In this document: piece by piece, positions 27,609-36,422 of the stretch
Layout: the number at the start of each line of letters is the position of its first letter
Numbering within the stretch: the first letter of the stretch is position 1
From: Candidatus Thorarchaeota archaeon
GTDB taxonomy: Archaea > Asgardarchaeota > Thorarchaeia > Thorarchaeales > Thorarchaeaceae
Length of the DNA: 64,000 bases
Direction of reading: 5' to 3'
Assembly: GCA_004524445.1 (NCBI GenBank)
Contig: SDNP01000004.1
Location: 39,596 to 103,595, forward strand
The notes under the pieces: model-generated
What the model saw: the letters and a program-made list of their open reading frames with translations, nothing else
The model's database searches: none
What the model was told of the DNA's origin: nothing
Position numbers and translations under genes: made by a program

Positions 27609-28067
27609 CTATTTTTTCCTCTTTTCCAAAATCTCTTCAACGAGTTCGCCAAGATTGTATATCAATTGGTTCTTCTGATAGTCTTCAATTTGATCCCCCA
27701 CAAAGACAATCCGAGTAGGGATCCCTGCTCCCAGCTTCTCACGGACCTCGTTCCTGTAGATAGATTCTATTTCAGGATCGGGCTCTTTCATTATAATGAG
27801 CACGCCCTTCGCACCAGTAAATGTGACGGTCAAGAGAACGTCAAGCGCGGTGTGCTTTGGAGACATGGTCACGGCACGTACATCAGTGCCCTCAGCTTCA
27901 ATTTCAGTTGATCCTATTCGAATTCCATCAATTGAAACCACATTCTCATTAAGAACACGCAATACTTCATCCAATAAGGAATCATCAGGACCAACAACGG
28001 TTACTTTGAACAGATACTTGGCCCTTCTCTTTTTGCCATCAGATTCATTATTCGTTTTAGGCGACAT
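27609..28067 (-). CDS. degenerate Ras-like GTPase-fold protein (no canonical P-loop)
   Basis: LFKVTVVGPDDSLLDEVLRVLNENVVSIDGIRIGSTEIEAEGTDVRAVTMSPKH...KGVLIIMKEPDPEIESIYRNEV...IPTRIVFVGDQIED: strand order resembles small GTPases, but GxxxxGK[ST] is GPDDSLLD. Confidence 0.6.
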   Translation of the reverse strand: MSPKTNNESDGKKRRAKYLFKVTVVGPDDSLLDEVLRVLNENVVSIDGIRIGSTEIEAEGTDVRAVTMSPKHTALDVLLTVTFTGAKGVLIIMKEPDPEIESIYRNEVREKLGAGIPTRIVFVGDQIEDYQKNQLIYNLGELVEEILEKRKK

Positions 28068-28221
28068 TTGATTTTCCTCATGATTCTTGGCCTTTCATAT
28101 CGCGAGTGCTATGAAATCTATGAAAACAAAGTGTGGATTGGCTGATATGTCTTATCTTCACATCAAAATTCATGGAACCATGCTAGCCTAACACTCTTAA
28201 GAAGCTCCAATCAAGTGCGAT

Positions 28222-28581
28222 TTGGAGATTCACTTGGTAACAAAAGATGATGTATTTGAAGCTCTCAAGTCAGTACAGGATCCCGAGCATCCCATCTCTA
28301 TTACTGATCCGAGAATTGGTATTGTAAAGAAGGATTACGTCAATACGAATGATGAAAGCATTTCTGTTCAATTCAAACCAACCGTGCCATACTGTCCGAT
28401 GGGTGGATTAATTGGCGTATTGATTAGAAGACGGTTGGAAGAGGTATTCCACCATAAGAAGATAGAGGTTTCACTGGTACCGGGAACTCATAGTCAAGAA
28501 GACGCAGTGAATCAGATGGTATCGGATGACACCAGATACAATCAAATCCTAAACAAAATGAAAGAACAAGGAATGGCATAG
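28222..28581 (+). CDS. MIP18/DUF59-family Fe-S assembly protein (CIA2-like)
   Basis: VFEALKSVQDPEHPISITDPRIGIVKKDYV...VQFKPTVPYCPMGGLIGVLIRRRLEEVF. TTG start. Confidence 0.85.
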   Translation: MEIHLVTKDDVFEALKSVQDPEHPISITDPRIGIVKKDYVNTNDESISVQFKPTVPYCPMGGLIGVLIRRRLEEVFHHKKIEVSLVPGTHSQEDAVNQMVSDDTRYNQILNKMKEQGMA

Positions 28582-28636
28582 GCAACCCTGTTATTCCACT
28601 CATATCCGTAGAATACTGAAGAATAGAGATGATTTT

Positions 28637-28990
28637 ATGCGTAAAGGTGGTTTCCTAATATCGCTTGGCACCATTTTGGTTATAATTGGATTCATCTTTC
28701 TTATGGTGGAAGGCGGCTCTGTTGATACATTCTTCTTTGTTTTTCCATTCTTCTTTTTCGCAGGCAGTAGCTCGCCCGATTTTATGATTATCCTACTCGT
28801 AATGATCTTTCTCGCGTTTACTCTGTTCTTTTTTTGCATACCGCTGAGATGGGGTTCGCGAAGCCCTCGTGCACTCGATTATGAGCACCAGGCTGAAATA
28901 CAAGAATATTGCCCATATTGTCATAGCAGAATCAGTAATGATGCCATTTATTGCCACAAATGCGGCGAGAGAGTTGTAGATTCCGAGTAA
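28637..28990 (+). CDS. membrane protein with C-terminal zinc ribbon
   Basis: Two hydrophobic N-terminal segments; C-terminal YCPYCHSRISNDAIYCHKCGERV. Confidence 0.75.
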   Translation: MRKGGFLISLGTILVIIGFIFLMVEGGSVDTFFFVFPFFFFAGSSSPDFMIILLVMIFLAFTLFFFCIPLRWGSRSPRALDYEHQAEIQEYCPYCHSRISNDAIYCHKCGERVVDSE

Positions 28991-29007
28991 GCACATTGGG
29001 ATTACAA

Positions 29008-29490
29008 ATGCAATTGAGTGTGTCTTGTGTGGTCAACGTAAGAATCCCCGGGGTTGAAGATTTATCAAGAATCAACGAGATAGAGGAGGAAAGTTTCCCA
29101 CACCCTTGGAATCCAGATGTATTTCAAGACATTGTGGAGTATCAAGGCAAACTGATGCTCGAAGGTGCAATCATCCGAATGATAGTGGCGACTAAGCAAG
29201 ATAGAGTTGCAGGATATATTGTATGGACAGAAGGTCGGAATCTTTCCGAAGGGCATATCCTCAATATTGCAGTCAGGAAAAAGCTATGGGGTCGGGGTAT
29301 AGGTCGCAAGCTACTTGAGTATTCAATAGACTCCATGACTCAGCAGAATATGAACCAAGTACGTCTTGAAGTGCGTGAGGGCAATTTGAGAGCCAGAGAG
29401 TTTTATGAACAACGGGGATTTCAACAAAAGGGCAGGTTCCCCGCCTATTATGAAGATGAGGATGCACTCTGCTATTATTTACGTCTTTAA
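29008..29490 (+). CDS. GNAT N-acetyltransferase, RimI/Ard1-like
   Basis: NEIEEESFPHPW...GHILNIAVRKKLWGRGIGRKLLEYSID...NQVRLEVREGNLRAREFYEQRGFQQKGRFPAYYEDEDALCYYL. Start at MQLSV preferred. Confidence 0.9.
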   Translation: MQLSVSCVVNVRIPGVEDLSRINEIEEESFPHPWNPDVFQDIVEYQGKLMLEGAIIRMIVATKQDRVAGYIVWTEGRNLSEGHILNIAVRKKLWGRGIGRKLLEYSIDSMTQQNMNQVRLEVREGNLRAREFYEQRGFQQKGRFPAYYEDEDALCYYLRL

Positions 29491-32400
29491 TTCTTTGCGG
29501 CTGGTGATCATCTTAGGACCGATGACATCTCGATAGAGATTCAAATACGACTGGTCGCGTGAAACTATGAATAGCTGGTCCTCTTGCAAAGCACCGCCAA
29601 GAAGGATTTCTCGACTGTCAATCACAGCAAGTGCCATTGGGACAGACGTCTGCCAGATTCTCCAACCCTTGAGTACATCCAGTTCTGGAGATGGTTCGTC
29701 GCTTTCGGGGACAACCAATATCCTACGACCGGGCTCCTTAATTCTAGAGAGTTTCTTGAGATCAAGACAATCGGTCGAGAATACAGAAAGAAGCACCGAG
29801 TTTTCTGCTCTATTTGCCATGTCCTGCATATGAGCACATGCCTCCTCCTCGCCAGAAATATACCAAGTATCTTTAGTAGGAATTAGAGCCAATTCCTTTC
29901 CTGCTTCATTAATGGCTTCGATTGAATTAACAGTATTCGTGCCAGCAGTTTTTGCCTTCTTAATAGCATCTTGCAGGCTAGTTCTGATTTTGGTTAGTGT
30001 CTGTTTCCTGCTGGCAGCCCAGTCTTTGAAATCAGCAGTCGATTCATTGCGAGTAGAGGTGAATTTCTCAGAACGTATCTCACGAAGATTGGATGTTGAT
30101 TCGGTCATATCAGCCATAGCTCCTTCTCCGGTCTTACTCAGATTGTCTATTTTTGCTGATACGCTGTTACGAATCTCCTCATTGATTCCATATGCCTTGC
30201 TACTGAATTCTGCTTTCAGGTCGAGTCCTATTGATTCAAATTTTCGAGCGGCTTTTTGGTTGGCAAGCATTACATTCTGTTGAGTATTTTCGAATAGAGT
30301 CCTCCTCGAACGGGTCATCTGTGCGACAATCCGCTTTAACAGACTCTCAAATTCTTCAGCGGTAGTATCAGCTAGAGCGGCGACCTCAACAAAGCCAGCC
30401 TTCATATCATCTTCAGCTTGCTCCACCTCTTCTCGAGCAGGACTAATTATCTCGATTAGGCTCTCTGAAACCAGTTGTGAAGTTGCTTCAGCAACATTTG
30501 CCAGTTCATCCATGGTCTGGTTTATTGATGCATCACTAGTGGAGCTGAAGTTATCAAGGGTTGCCCTTACCCGCCCCTCGTTCTTTGATAGCATATTCTG
30601 AACAATGGTTTCAAGTTGACCCGCCTGACTCTCTCCAAATTCGTTAAGAGACTCCAATGACTCATCTGCTGATTTCTGTAGTCCTTGCCGCATTACAGCA
30701 ATATCGCCATTGAGTTTTGTTGCCAACTCGTTTACAGAAGAGGATACATTCTTCGTTGTTTTGTTGATATAGGAGGAACTCGATTCGATTGCCTTTCTTG
30801 ACTCAACTTTTCTCTCATCGATTGATGAGAGAACTTCATCTCTAGCAGATTCATGGGCAGCTAAAACCTCTTCTTCTCTATCAGTAAGGCTTTGCTGGTA
30901 TTCGCCAATCTTCTCAGAAGTTGATTGAATAACTTCACCAGCAACATTATCCATTTTCTTGCTAGTATCTGAGAGCACCCGCTGCCAAGATTCTTGTTCC
31001 CCAGAAATGTACGAGTCTATTGTATTACGAACTCCTGTTGAATTTTTAGTCAGAATATCCTCAGTTTCCTGACCGAGAGAGGATAAGCGCCCAGAAACAT
31101 TATCTCTTGCACCAAGAACAGAAGTATGGAACTCCTTGGATACTTTGACTAAGTTGTCACCAAAGTGTCTGACAGTGGAAGCTTCCAGTTCAGCAAGTGA
31201 TTCTTCAGTTTCGCTGAGTCCTCCATTAATTTCTTGTAGAACCATCTCTGATGATTTGGAGATATCCTGTTTCTTCTCTGTCGTGAATTCGTCGAGCATT
31301 CTCCGCATTGCCGCCAAATTATCCTTAACCTTGTCAACACGTAGACCAACTTCGGAGGCGAATTCCTGTTGTAGTTTGATTGAATCTTCATCCAGACTTT
31401 CCATTTCGGATTTCAGGGAATTTTTGAACTCAGTATGAGCAGACGAAATCATGTTTCTTGCCTCAACAGCTTGGCTCGACAGAAGTCCATTGAATGTCGA
31501 TTCGATGCTTTGAGTCAATGATATGAACTGACGAGTGATATCCTCTAATTGAATATGGAGCTCCCCGCGCATTTCCTCAGCGTGACTATCTATTCTCGAA
31601 ACTTGTTCACTGATTGTTTGATCAACTTCCTTCTGGACTCGGGCATAATGTGAATCTATTGTTGAAACGCTTTCAGCCAGACGTTCATTCAGCTTGGCGT
31701 TAAGCATATCGTATACAGTTTCAGCCTTCCCAACTTGTTTTTGAGCGGAAGTTAGATATTCTTGCGTTATCTCATCCAATACGGAGTTTATACTAGTTTC
31801 GTATTCATTGGTAGAAACTTCGATTTTAGATAGGATCGCCTCGTTCCTAGTGGCAGTCGATGAACGAACACCAGAAAATGATGATTTTACTCGATTCGTG
31901 AAACTCTCAGCTAGCTTGCCCAATTCATTCGATTCATTCTCGAGAACGCTACTGATTTCTTTTGTGGCGCCCTGTACTTTTTTATCAATATTTCTGCCTG
32001 CTTTGGAGCCCCATTTCTCAAGGTCCGCATCAAGCTTCTTGCTTGTTTGTTCCAACCTGACGGTTTGAGCCTCAGCCTGTTTGTTGAGAAGGCCTGCGAC
32101 ATTAGAACGTGCCTCATTGATGAAAAGCTCTGTGTTGCTAGAAATCCCTCTTGCCATCGAGCGCAGTTCTGTATGTTCCTCTGTTGTTGTTGCACTCACT
32201 CGGTCAAGGTGACCGCTGATGATACTTCTCATAACTTCATGGAAGCTATTTTGACCATTGGCAAGTTGATCAAGCTGAGATCTCATCGATTGCTGCGTTG
32301 TTTCCACTTGCGATGTGACCTCTTCTTTCCATGCGTCAATTCCTTCATCTGTGTCCACAGTAGTGGCAATGGCGGATTCAATTCTCTTCTTGGTAAGATC

Positions 32401-33378
32401 TGCATGCCTTCTATTGAATTCCCTAGCTGTGCTAATCACTTCTTCGAGCGATGCTTGAGCTTCAATGGATGCTTGAGAGAGGTCAGTTTCAGCTTCAGTA
32501 GTCTTGCTTTTGAGATTCTCGGAGAGAAGCATTAGTATCTCTGAAATTTCGTTGGAGGTTTCGAGAGCGTGGGCGTCCATTTTGGATTGGATTTCTTCGG
32601 TAGTGGATCTGAGGGAGGCTAACGTTTCAGAAGTTGCTTTGATAACAGCATTCTTGGCGGCATTAATGAATGCATCAGTTCTTTTCTTCAACTCAGCGAC
32701 AGATGTCTTCACTTCTTTCTGATCATGTTCTAGGGATTGGTCATATTCTTTGGCAAGGGCATCATTTTGTTCCTTTAGCTGATTTTGAGTGGCATCGAGC
32801 TCGGCATGCAGTTCAGCCAAATCAGTACCAATAGTCTCTTCAAGTCCTTCATCCAGACCGGAAAGAATCTTTGACAATTCTTCGTTGTATTCATTCAGGG
32901 TTTTGTTGGTCGATGAAACAACAGCATCGACTGTGCTCTTCAGTTTATGGAGAATACCTTCTTCATAATCAGTATAGATGCCCTGCAATTCACTATCCGC
33001 TGCCTCGTAAGAATCTAAGAGGCTCTCTACCATTTGGTCGGTCTTTTCAGCATGAGATTTCAACTCCTCTGTCTTTGATACAGAGATTTCTTCTAGTTGT
33101 GTAATCAATGTTGAAACCGACTCTGAGATCGCTGTAAGTGGGAGGATTGCCCGATAGATCGTGACTACTCCCTCTATTGGTTCAACAAGCCCTTTCTTTT
33201 CCAACCGTTTCAAGGCTCGTTCGACCTTGTCCAGACCCTCATTCAAAATAAGAGCCACTCCGCCTGCGGTCATGTTCCCTCCTCTTATTACTGGGAGGAG
33301 CACCAAGGCTTCAGTTTTTGACAGTCCTAAATTTTCCTTCAATACCGGAATTGCACGAATACTTTTGCTTTTGCTCAA
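29479..33378 (-). CDS. giant coiled-coil protein with N-terminal TrmB-like winged-helix and C-terminal TrmB/PLD-like domain
   Basis: 1299 aa. N-term LGLSKTEALVLLPVIRGGNMTAGGVALILNEGLDKVERALKRLEKKGLVEPIEGVVTIYRAI (wHTH); ~1000 aa of Ser/Thr/Glu/Lys-rich heptad-like sequence; C-term DTWYISGEEEACAHMQDMANRAENSVLLSVFSTDCLDLKKL...RRILVVPESDEPSPEL...VPMALAVIDSREILLGGA. Confidence 0.85.
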   Translation of the reverse strand: MSKSKSIRAIPVLKENLGLSKTEALVLLPVIRGGNMTAGGVALILNEGLDKVERALKRLEKKGLVEPIEGVVTIYRAILPLTAISESVSTLITQLEEISVSKTEELKSHAEKTDQMVESLLDSYEAADSELQGIYTDYEEGILHKLKSTVDAVVSSTNKTLNEYNEELSKILSGLDEGLEETIGTDLAELHAELDATQNQLKEQNDALAKEYDQSLEHDQKEVKTSVAELKKRTDAFINAAKNAVIKATSETLASLRSTTEEIQSKMDAHALETSNEISEILMLLSENLKSKTTEAETDLSQASIEAQASLEEVISTAREFNRRHADLTKKRIESAIATTVDTDEGIDAWKEEVTSQVETTQQSMRSQLDQLANGQNSFHEVMRSIISGHLDRVSATTTEEHTELRSMARGISSNTELFINEARSNVAGLLNKQAEAQTVRLEQTSKKLDADLEKWGSKAGRNIDKKVQGATKEISSVLENESNELGKLAESFTNRVKSSFSGVRSSTATRNEAILSKIEVSTNEYETSINSVLDEITQEYLTSAQKQVGKAETVYDMLNAKLNERLAESVSTIDSHYARVQKEVDQTISEQVSRIDSHAEEMRGELHIQLEDITRQFISLTQSIESTFNGLLSSQAVEARNMISSAHTEFKNSLKSEMESLDEDSIKLQQEFASEVGLRVDKVKDNLAAMRRMLDEFTTEKKQDISKSSEMVLQEINGGLSETEESLAELEASTVRHFGDNLVKVSKEFHTSVLGARDNVSGRLSSLGQETEDILTKNSTGVRNTIDSYISGEQESWQRVLSDTSKKMDNVAGEVIQSTSEKIGEYQQSLTDREEEVLAAHESARDEVLSSIDERKVESRKAIESSSSYINKTTKNVSSSVNELATKLNGDIAVMRQGLQKSADESLESLNEFGESQAGQLETIVQNMLSKNEGRVRATLDNFSSTSDASINQTMDELANVAEATSQLVSESLIEIISPAREEVEQAEDDMKAGFVEVAALADTTAEEFESLLKRIVAQMTRSRRTLFENTQQNVMLANQKAARKFESIGLDLKAEFSSKAYGINEEIRNSVSAKIDNLSKTGEGAMADMTESTSNLREIRSEKFTSTRNESTADFKDWAASRKQTLTKIRTSLQDAIKKAKTAGTNTVNSIEAINEAGKELALIPTKDTWYISGEEEACAHMQDMANRAENSVLLSVFSTDCLDLKKLSRIKEPGRRILVVPESDEPSPELDVLKGWRIWQTSVPMALAVIDSREILLGGALQEDQLFIVSRDQSYLNLYRDVIGPKMITSRKELKT

Positions 33379-33418
33379 ATCGAATCTACCGCCTATTTCC
33401 GAGATAACTCCCAGACTT

Positions 33419-34225
33419 TTAGGTTTGCTCTACAAGACCTGCAACCAACTCAAATAGATTTTTCAGTGAAGATATCTTCACAGGAGGCTGAATGTTGTCA
33501 ACAACAGCCTCAACCTCTACAATCAATGAATCCTTCTCGCTCTTGGCAATGGCAACTTCAAACAGACGAGAAATATTCTTCTTAAGAGGACCTATTTCTT
33601 CTTTGGAGAACGTCCCTTTAGCTTCTATAGTAAGAATCCACCAATTCGTGGTTAAGTCACTCACTCTGGCGTCCAGATTGAACCACTTTGAAAAGAGATT
33701 GGAATATAGCTTGAACGCATTGAAATCCAAAATAGCTTCATTTAGCGGGTTGATCAACACGATGCCTCTTTCGAAATCAAAATGGAAAATATTGCCATTC
33801 CCAGCGACCAACATTACATTATTCTCGTTGACTTTGGAATAGTTTTCCCACTCCTTCTTGAACTTGGAATTGAAGTGCCTAATCGAGCTTACTCTTAGTG
33901 TCGATAACAGGTCCTTAATGGGGAGTCTCTTATCTTTCATAACCCGACCCCTCTGGTCCAAAATATACCGACGTACTTGGTCGAGGTACTGCGAATAGCA
34001 GAACTTGGGTAGGTTCTGGGGTTCAACCCCTAGCTCGATTAATACATTTAGGAAGTTCCGATCTTTACAAGCTGGACGGACAGTACAGCTCAGACGATCC
34101 TCCTGGCATGCCTGGCACTTGACAGAGTACAACTCCATCATATCTTTGGCCAATTCGCTATCAGCTTCGATATTCAGAATATCTATCCGTTCAGCCAAAT
34201 CACCCTTATGTTCAACAATTCTCAT
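33419..34225 (-). CDS. uncharacterised protein with N-terminal Cys cluster
   Basis: 268 aa; CQACQEDRLSCTVRPAC near N-terminus, then mixed alpha/beta; same strand, 40 nt from the giant coiled-coil gene. Confidence 0.75.
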   Translation of the reverse strand: MRIVEHKGDLAERIDILNIEADSELAKDMMELYSVKCQACQEDRLSCTVRPACKDRNFLNVLIELGVEPQNLPKFCYSQYLDQVRRYILDQRGRVMKDKRLPIKDLLSTLRVSSIRHFNSKFKKEWENYSKVNENNVMLVAGNGNIFHFDFERGIVLINPLNEAILDFNAFKLYSNLFSKWFNLDARVSDLTTNWWILTIEAKGTFSKEEIGPLKKNISRLFEVAIAKSEKDSLIVEVEAVVDNIQPPVKISSLKNLFELVAGLVEQT

Positions 34226-34386
34226 ACCAGACTCATCTCCTAATTAGACTACTTCAGGGATTCTGTGTTTTTTCAGAACTATACTTGATAGAATGACCAC
34301 TGATTGCAGTCGAATCAATTTTGGAGATTTACTATGATAAACCTATGGAAGTCGGACCCGCAAAAAATCCAGTTCTAAAGAGGAAA

Positions 34387-35475
34387 CTAGCCCTTCTGCA
34401 GCTTTTTAGACCAGTCGCGAAGATCCTTGTTGAGTCGTGCAATATCATTTTCATTCAAGGTAGCAGTTGGCGGATATGACTTCAGCTCACGCGCGCGCTT
34501 TCCAAACTGAAATAAAACGGGGGTATGACCCTCAATTAATGTCGTTAGCTTATCCCTAACCTGCTCAAGAGCCCTTGCCATTTCCTTTGCTTCAGTTTTT
34601 GGATTTACCAGATTCTTCAAGTTTGCCATCAATCCATCAATATCTGAGGGTAGTTCGTCGGGCCTGGGTGATTCCGATTCACCATTCTCTTCAGAAGAAG
34701 TCTTTTTTTGCACAGGTTTCTTCTTTGATGCCGTGGAATCATTGTGTGCTTCATCCAATTTGTCGAGAGCGTCCGATAAGTCCTCAATAGTCTTGTTGTA
34801 TTTTCTTTCTATATCGTCAAGCTGACGGACGATTATGCTCACTATTTCTTTGGTTTCGGAAAATGATACGGACATCTCATCTAGGCGCTCTTCAAGAACA
34901 GATAGACCAGCAACATACTGCTGCATATCTTCAATCTTCTTTTCCAAGACATCCAGTTTCTGGGTTTTAATCTCGTTGATTCCTTCGTCAACGGATTCCA
35001 TTTTCTTTAGCAGACTATCTGTCTTCTTCTCAAGTTCGTCACTCTCGCTCGCTTCAGCAAGTGCGTTCATATCTGCCTTCAAGTCATTCACTGCTATCAG
35101 GACATCATCAATTTTCTTGAACATAACCTCAGTTTCTTTGGCATCCAGAATTTTTGAAACCTCTTTATCAAGTGCCTCCAAATTCTTTGAGAGTCCATCA
35201 ACCTTCTTGTCAATGGCATCCATTCCTTTTGAAGTGTCAGATTCATCTATTGCCTTCTCAAGACCGTCAACAGACTTCAGCAAATCATCGACCTTGGATA
35301 CAGATTCCATCTGTGAAGAAACAGCTTCTATCTTATCTTCCATGGAGCTGACTTTTTCATCAATGTCGGAAAGAGTCGAGAGAGGTTCCAATGCGTCTTT
35401 CATCTCTGCAACTTCCTTACCGAGATTGTCAATCTTTTCATCGAGTTCGGAGATTTTTTTACTCTCGCCTGACAT
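34387..35475 (-). CDS. coiled-coil protein
   Basis: 362 aa; repeated KIDxLxKEVxxMKDxLE-type heptads through ~240 aa, then a basic/globular C-terminus. Confidence 0.8.
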   Translation of the reverse strand: MSGESKKISELDEKIDNLGKEVAEMKDALEPLSTLSDIDEKVSSMEDKIEAVSSQMESVSKVDDLLKSVDGLEKAIDESDTSKGMDAIDKKVDGLSKNLEALDKEVSKILDAKETEVMFKKIDDVLIAVNDLKADMNALAEASESDELEKKTDSLLKKMESVDEGINEIKTQKLDVLEKKIEDMQQYVAGLSVLEERLDEMSVSFSETKEIVSIIVRQLDDIERKYNKTIEDLSDALDKLDEAHNDSTASKKKPVQKKTSSEENGESESPRPDELPSDIDGLMANLKNLVNPKTEAKEMARALEQVRDKLTTLIEGHTPVLFQFGKRARELKSYPPTATLNENDIARLNKDLRDWSKKLQKG

Positions 35476-35567
35476 ATGCTCCCCTACTGTGGCGCTGTTG
35501 GTTATTTGTGAAAGTGAACAAGTTATTTAGGCTTTCGGGGGTGTGTTCCTTCCTTTAATCCGTATTT

Positions 35568-36422
35568 TCAAACGTCTCTTGCACGTATTATTTCTATGTC
35601 GAATTTCTCGAGAAGGGGGAGAATATTATTACGCTGTGAGGATTTGGTGCCTTTCCAATCGATAATAGCTGACTCAATAGTTTCAAGTGACCTACCTATC
35701 ATTTGCTTTGCGACTTCTTCAGTCATATTTTCCAGGGCATATTTTGGAGCCATGTGGCCGAATATTGCTTCGCCCCCTAACACCATTTTATTGAATTTGC
35801 TGACATAATGAGTCCCCCCAATTCCTATAGAAGCAGTCTTGGAGAAGGGTTCGCCACTGCAATCAACTGCGGCTTTTGCTACGGCGCTGGCTCCGCCTCT
35901 ATGTTTCCAGTATGTTTCATCACTTCCAAGTTCTACGAACACCAGAGGAGTGCTCATCGATGTAGGACCATGATGAGTAGCTTCCATAGACACGTCAAAT
36001 TCAGCCAAGTCATTGTCTTCTTGAGCGTCGTTGAGGGACTTGAGGGCTCTTGACACGAGGCTTGCAGCAGAAATCGATAACGTTGATGGTTCGCCGCCAA
36101 ATCTTGCCTCTGAGCCGAGATTACCCGTGCTATGTGTTAGGAGGGCTGGCTTTCCAGATTTTGACCGATGTCTGGAACAGAAGATATACGCCTCTGCTTC
36201 GAAATGTTTGTCAAGATGATTTGTAAGAATCAAATCACGGGCACTGGTTACTAGCTTGGTATGTTTGTTCATAGCCCATATAGGATTGCTATCGAATGTT
36301 TCTCCTGTTTCCTCGAATCCAAACTCCTCTATGAGTATTTTCCGAATTGTAAGACTTGCGATATCCTTCTCAGAAGTGACGAGAACTCTCAAGAAGGCAC
36401 CTCTTTCGCCTTCGTGCGACAT
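35568..36422 (-). CDS. dtdA: D-aminoacyl-tRNA deacylase, archaeal/plant type (DTD2/GEK1)
   Basis: AYIFCSRHRSKSGKPALLTHSTGN, SMEATHHGPTSMSTPLVFVELGS, GIGGTHYVSKFNKMVL. Confidence 0.9.
   Translation of the reverse strand: MSHEGERGAFLRVLVTSEKDIASLTIRKILIEEFGFEETGETFDSNPIWAMNKHTKLVTSARDLILTNHLDKHFEAEAYIFCSRHRSKSGKPALLTHSTGNLGSEARFGGEPSTLSISAASLVSRALKSLNDAQEDNDLAEFDVSMEATHHGPTSMSTPLVFVELGSDETYWKHRGGASAVAKAAVDCSGEPFSKTASIGIGGTHYVSKFNKMVLGGEAIFGHMAPKYALENMTEEVAKQMIGRSLETIESAIIDWKGTKSSQRNNILPLLEKFDIEIIRARDV

Noticed and set aside
29479-33378. Interpretation of the giant coiled-coil as a methyl-accepting chemotaxis protein
   Set aside because: Composition is MCP-like, but there are no TM helices, no HAMP and no recognisable MCP signalling hairpin motif; the ends look like TrmB.
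34835-35530. 231-aa plus-strand Ser/Ile-rich ORF
   Set aside because: Antisense to the coiled-coil gene 34387-35475; its Ser/Phe bias is the complement of Glu/Lys-rich heptads, so an artefact.
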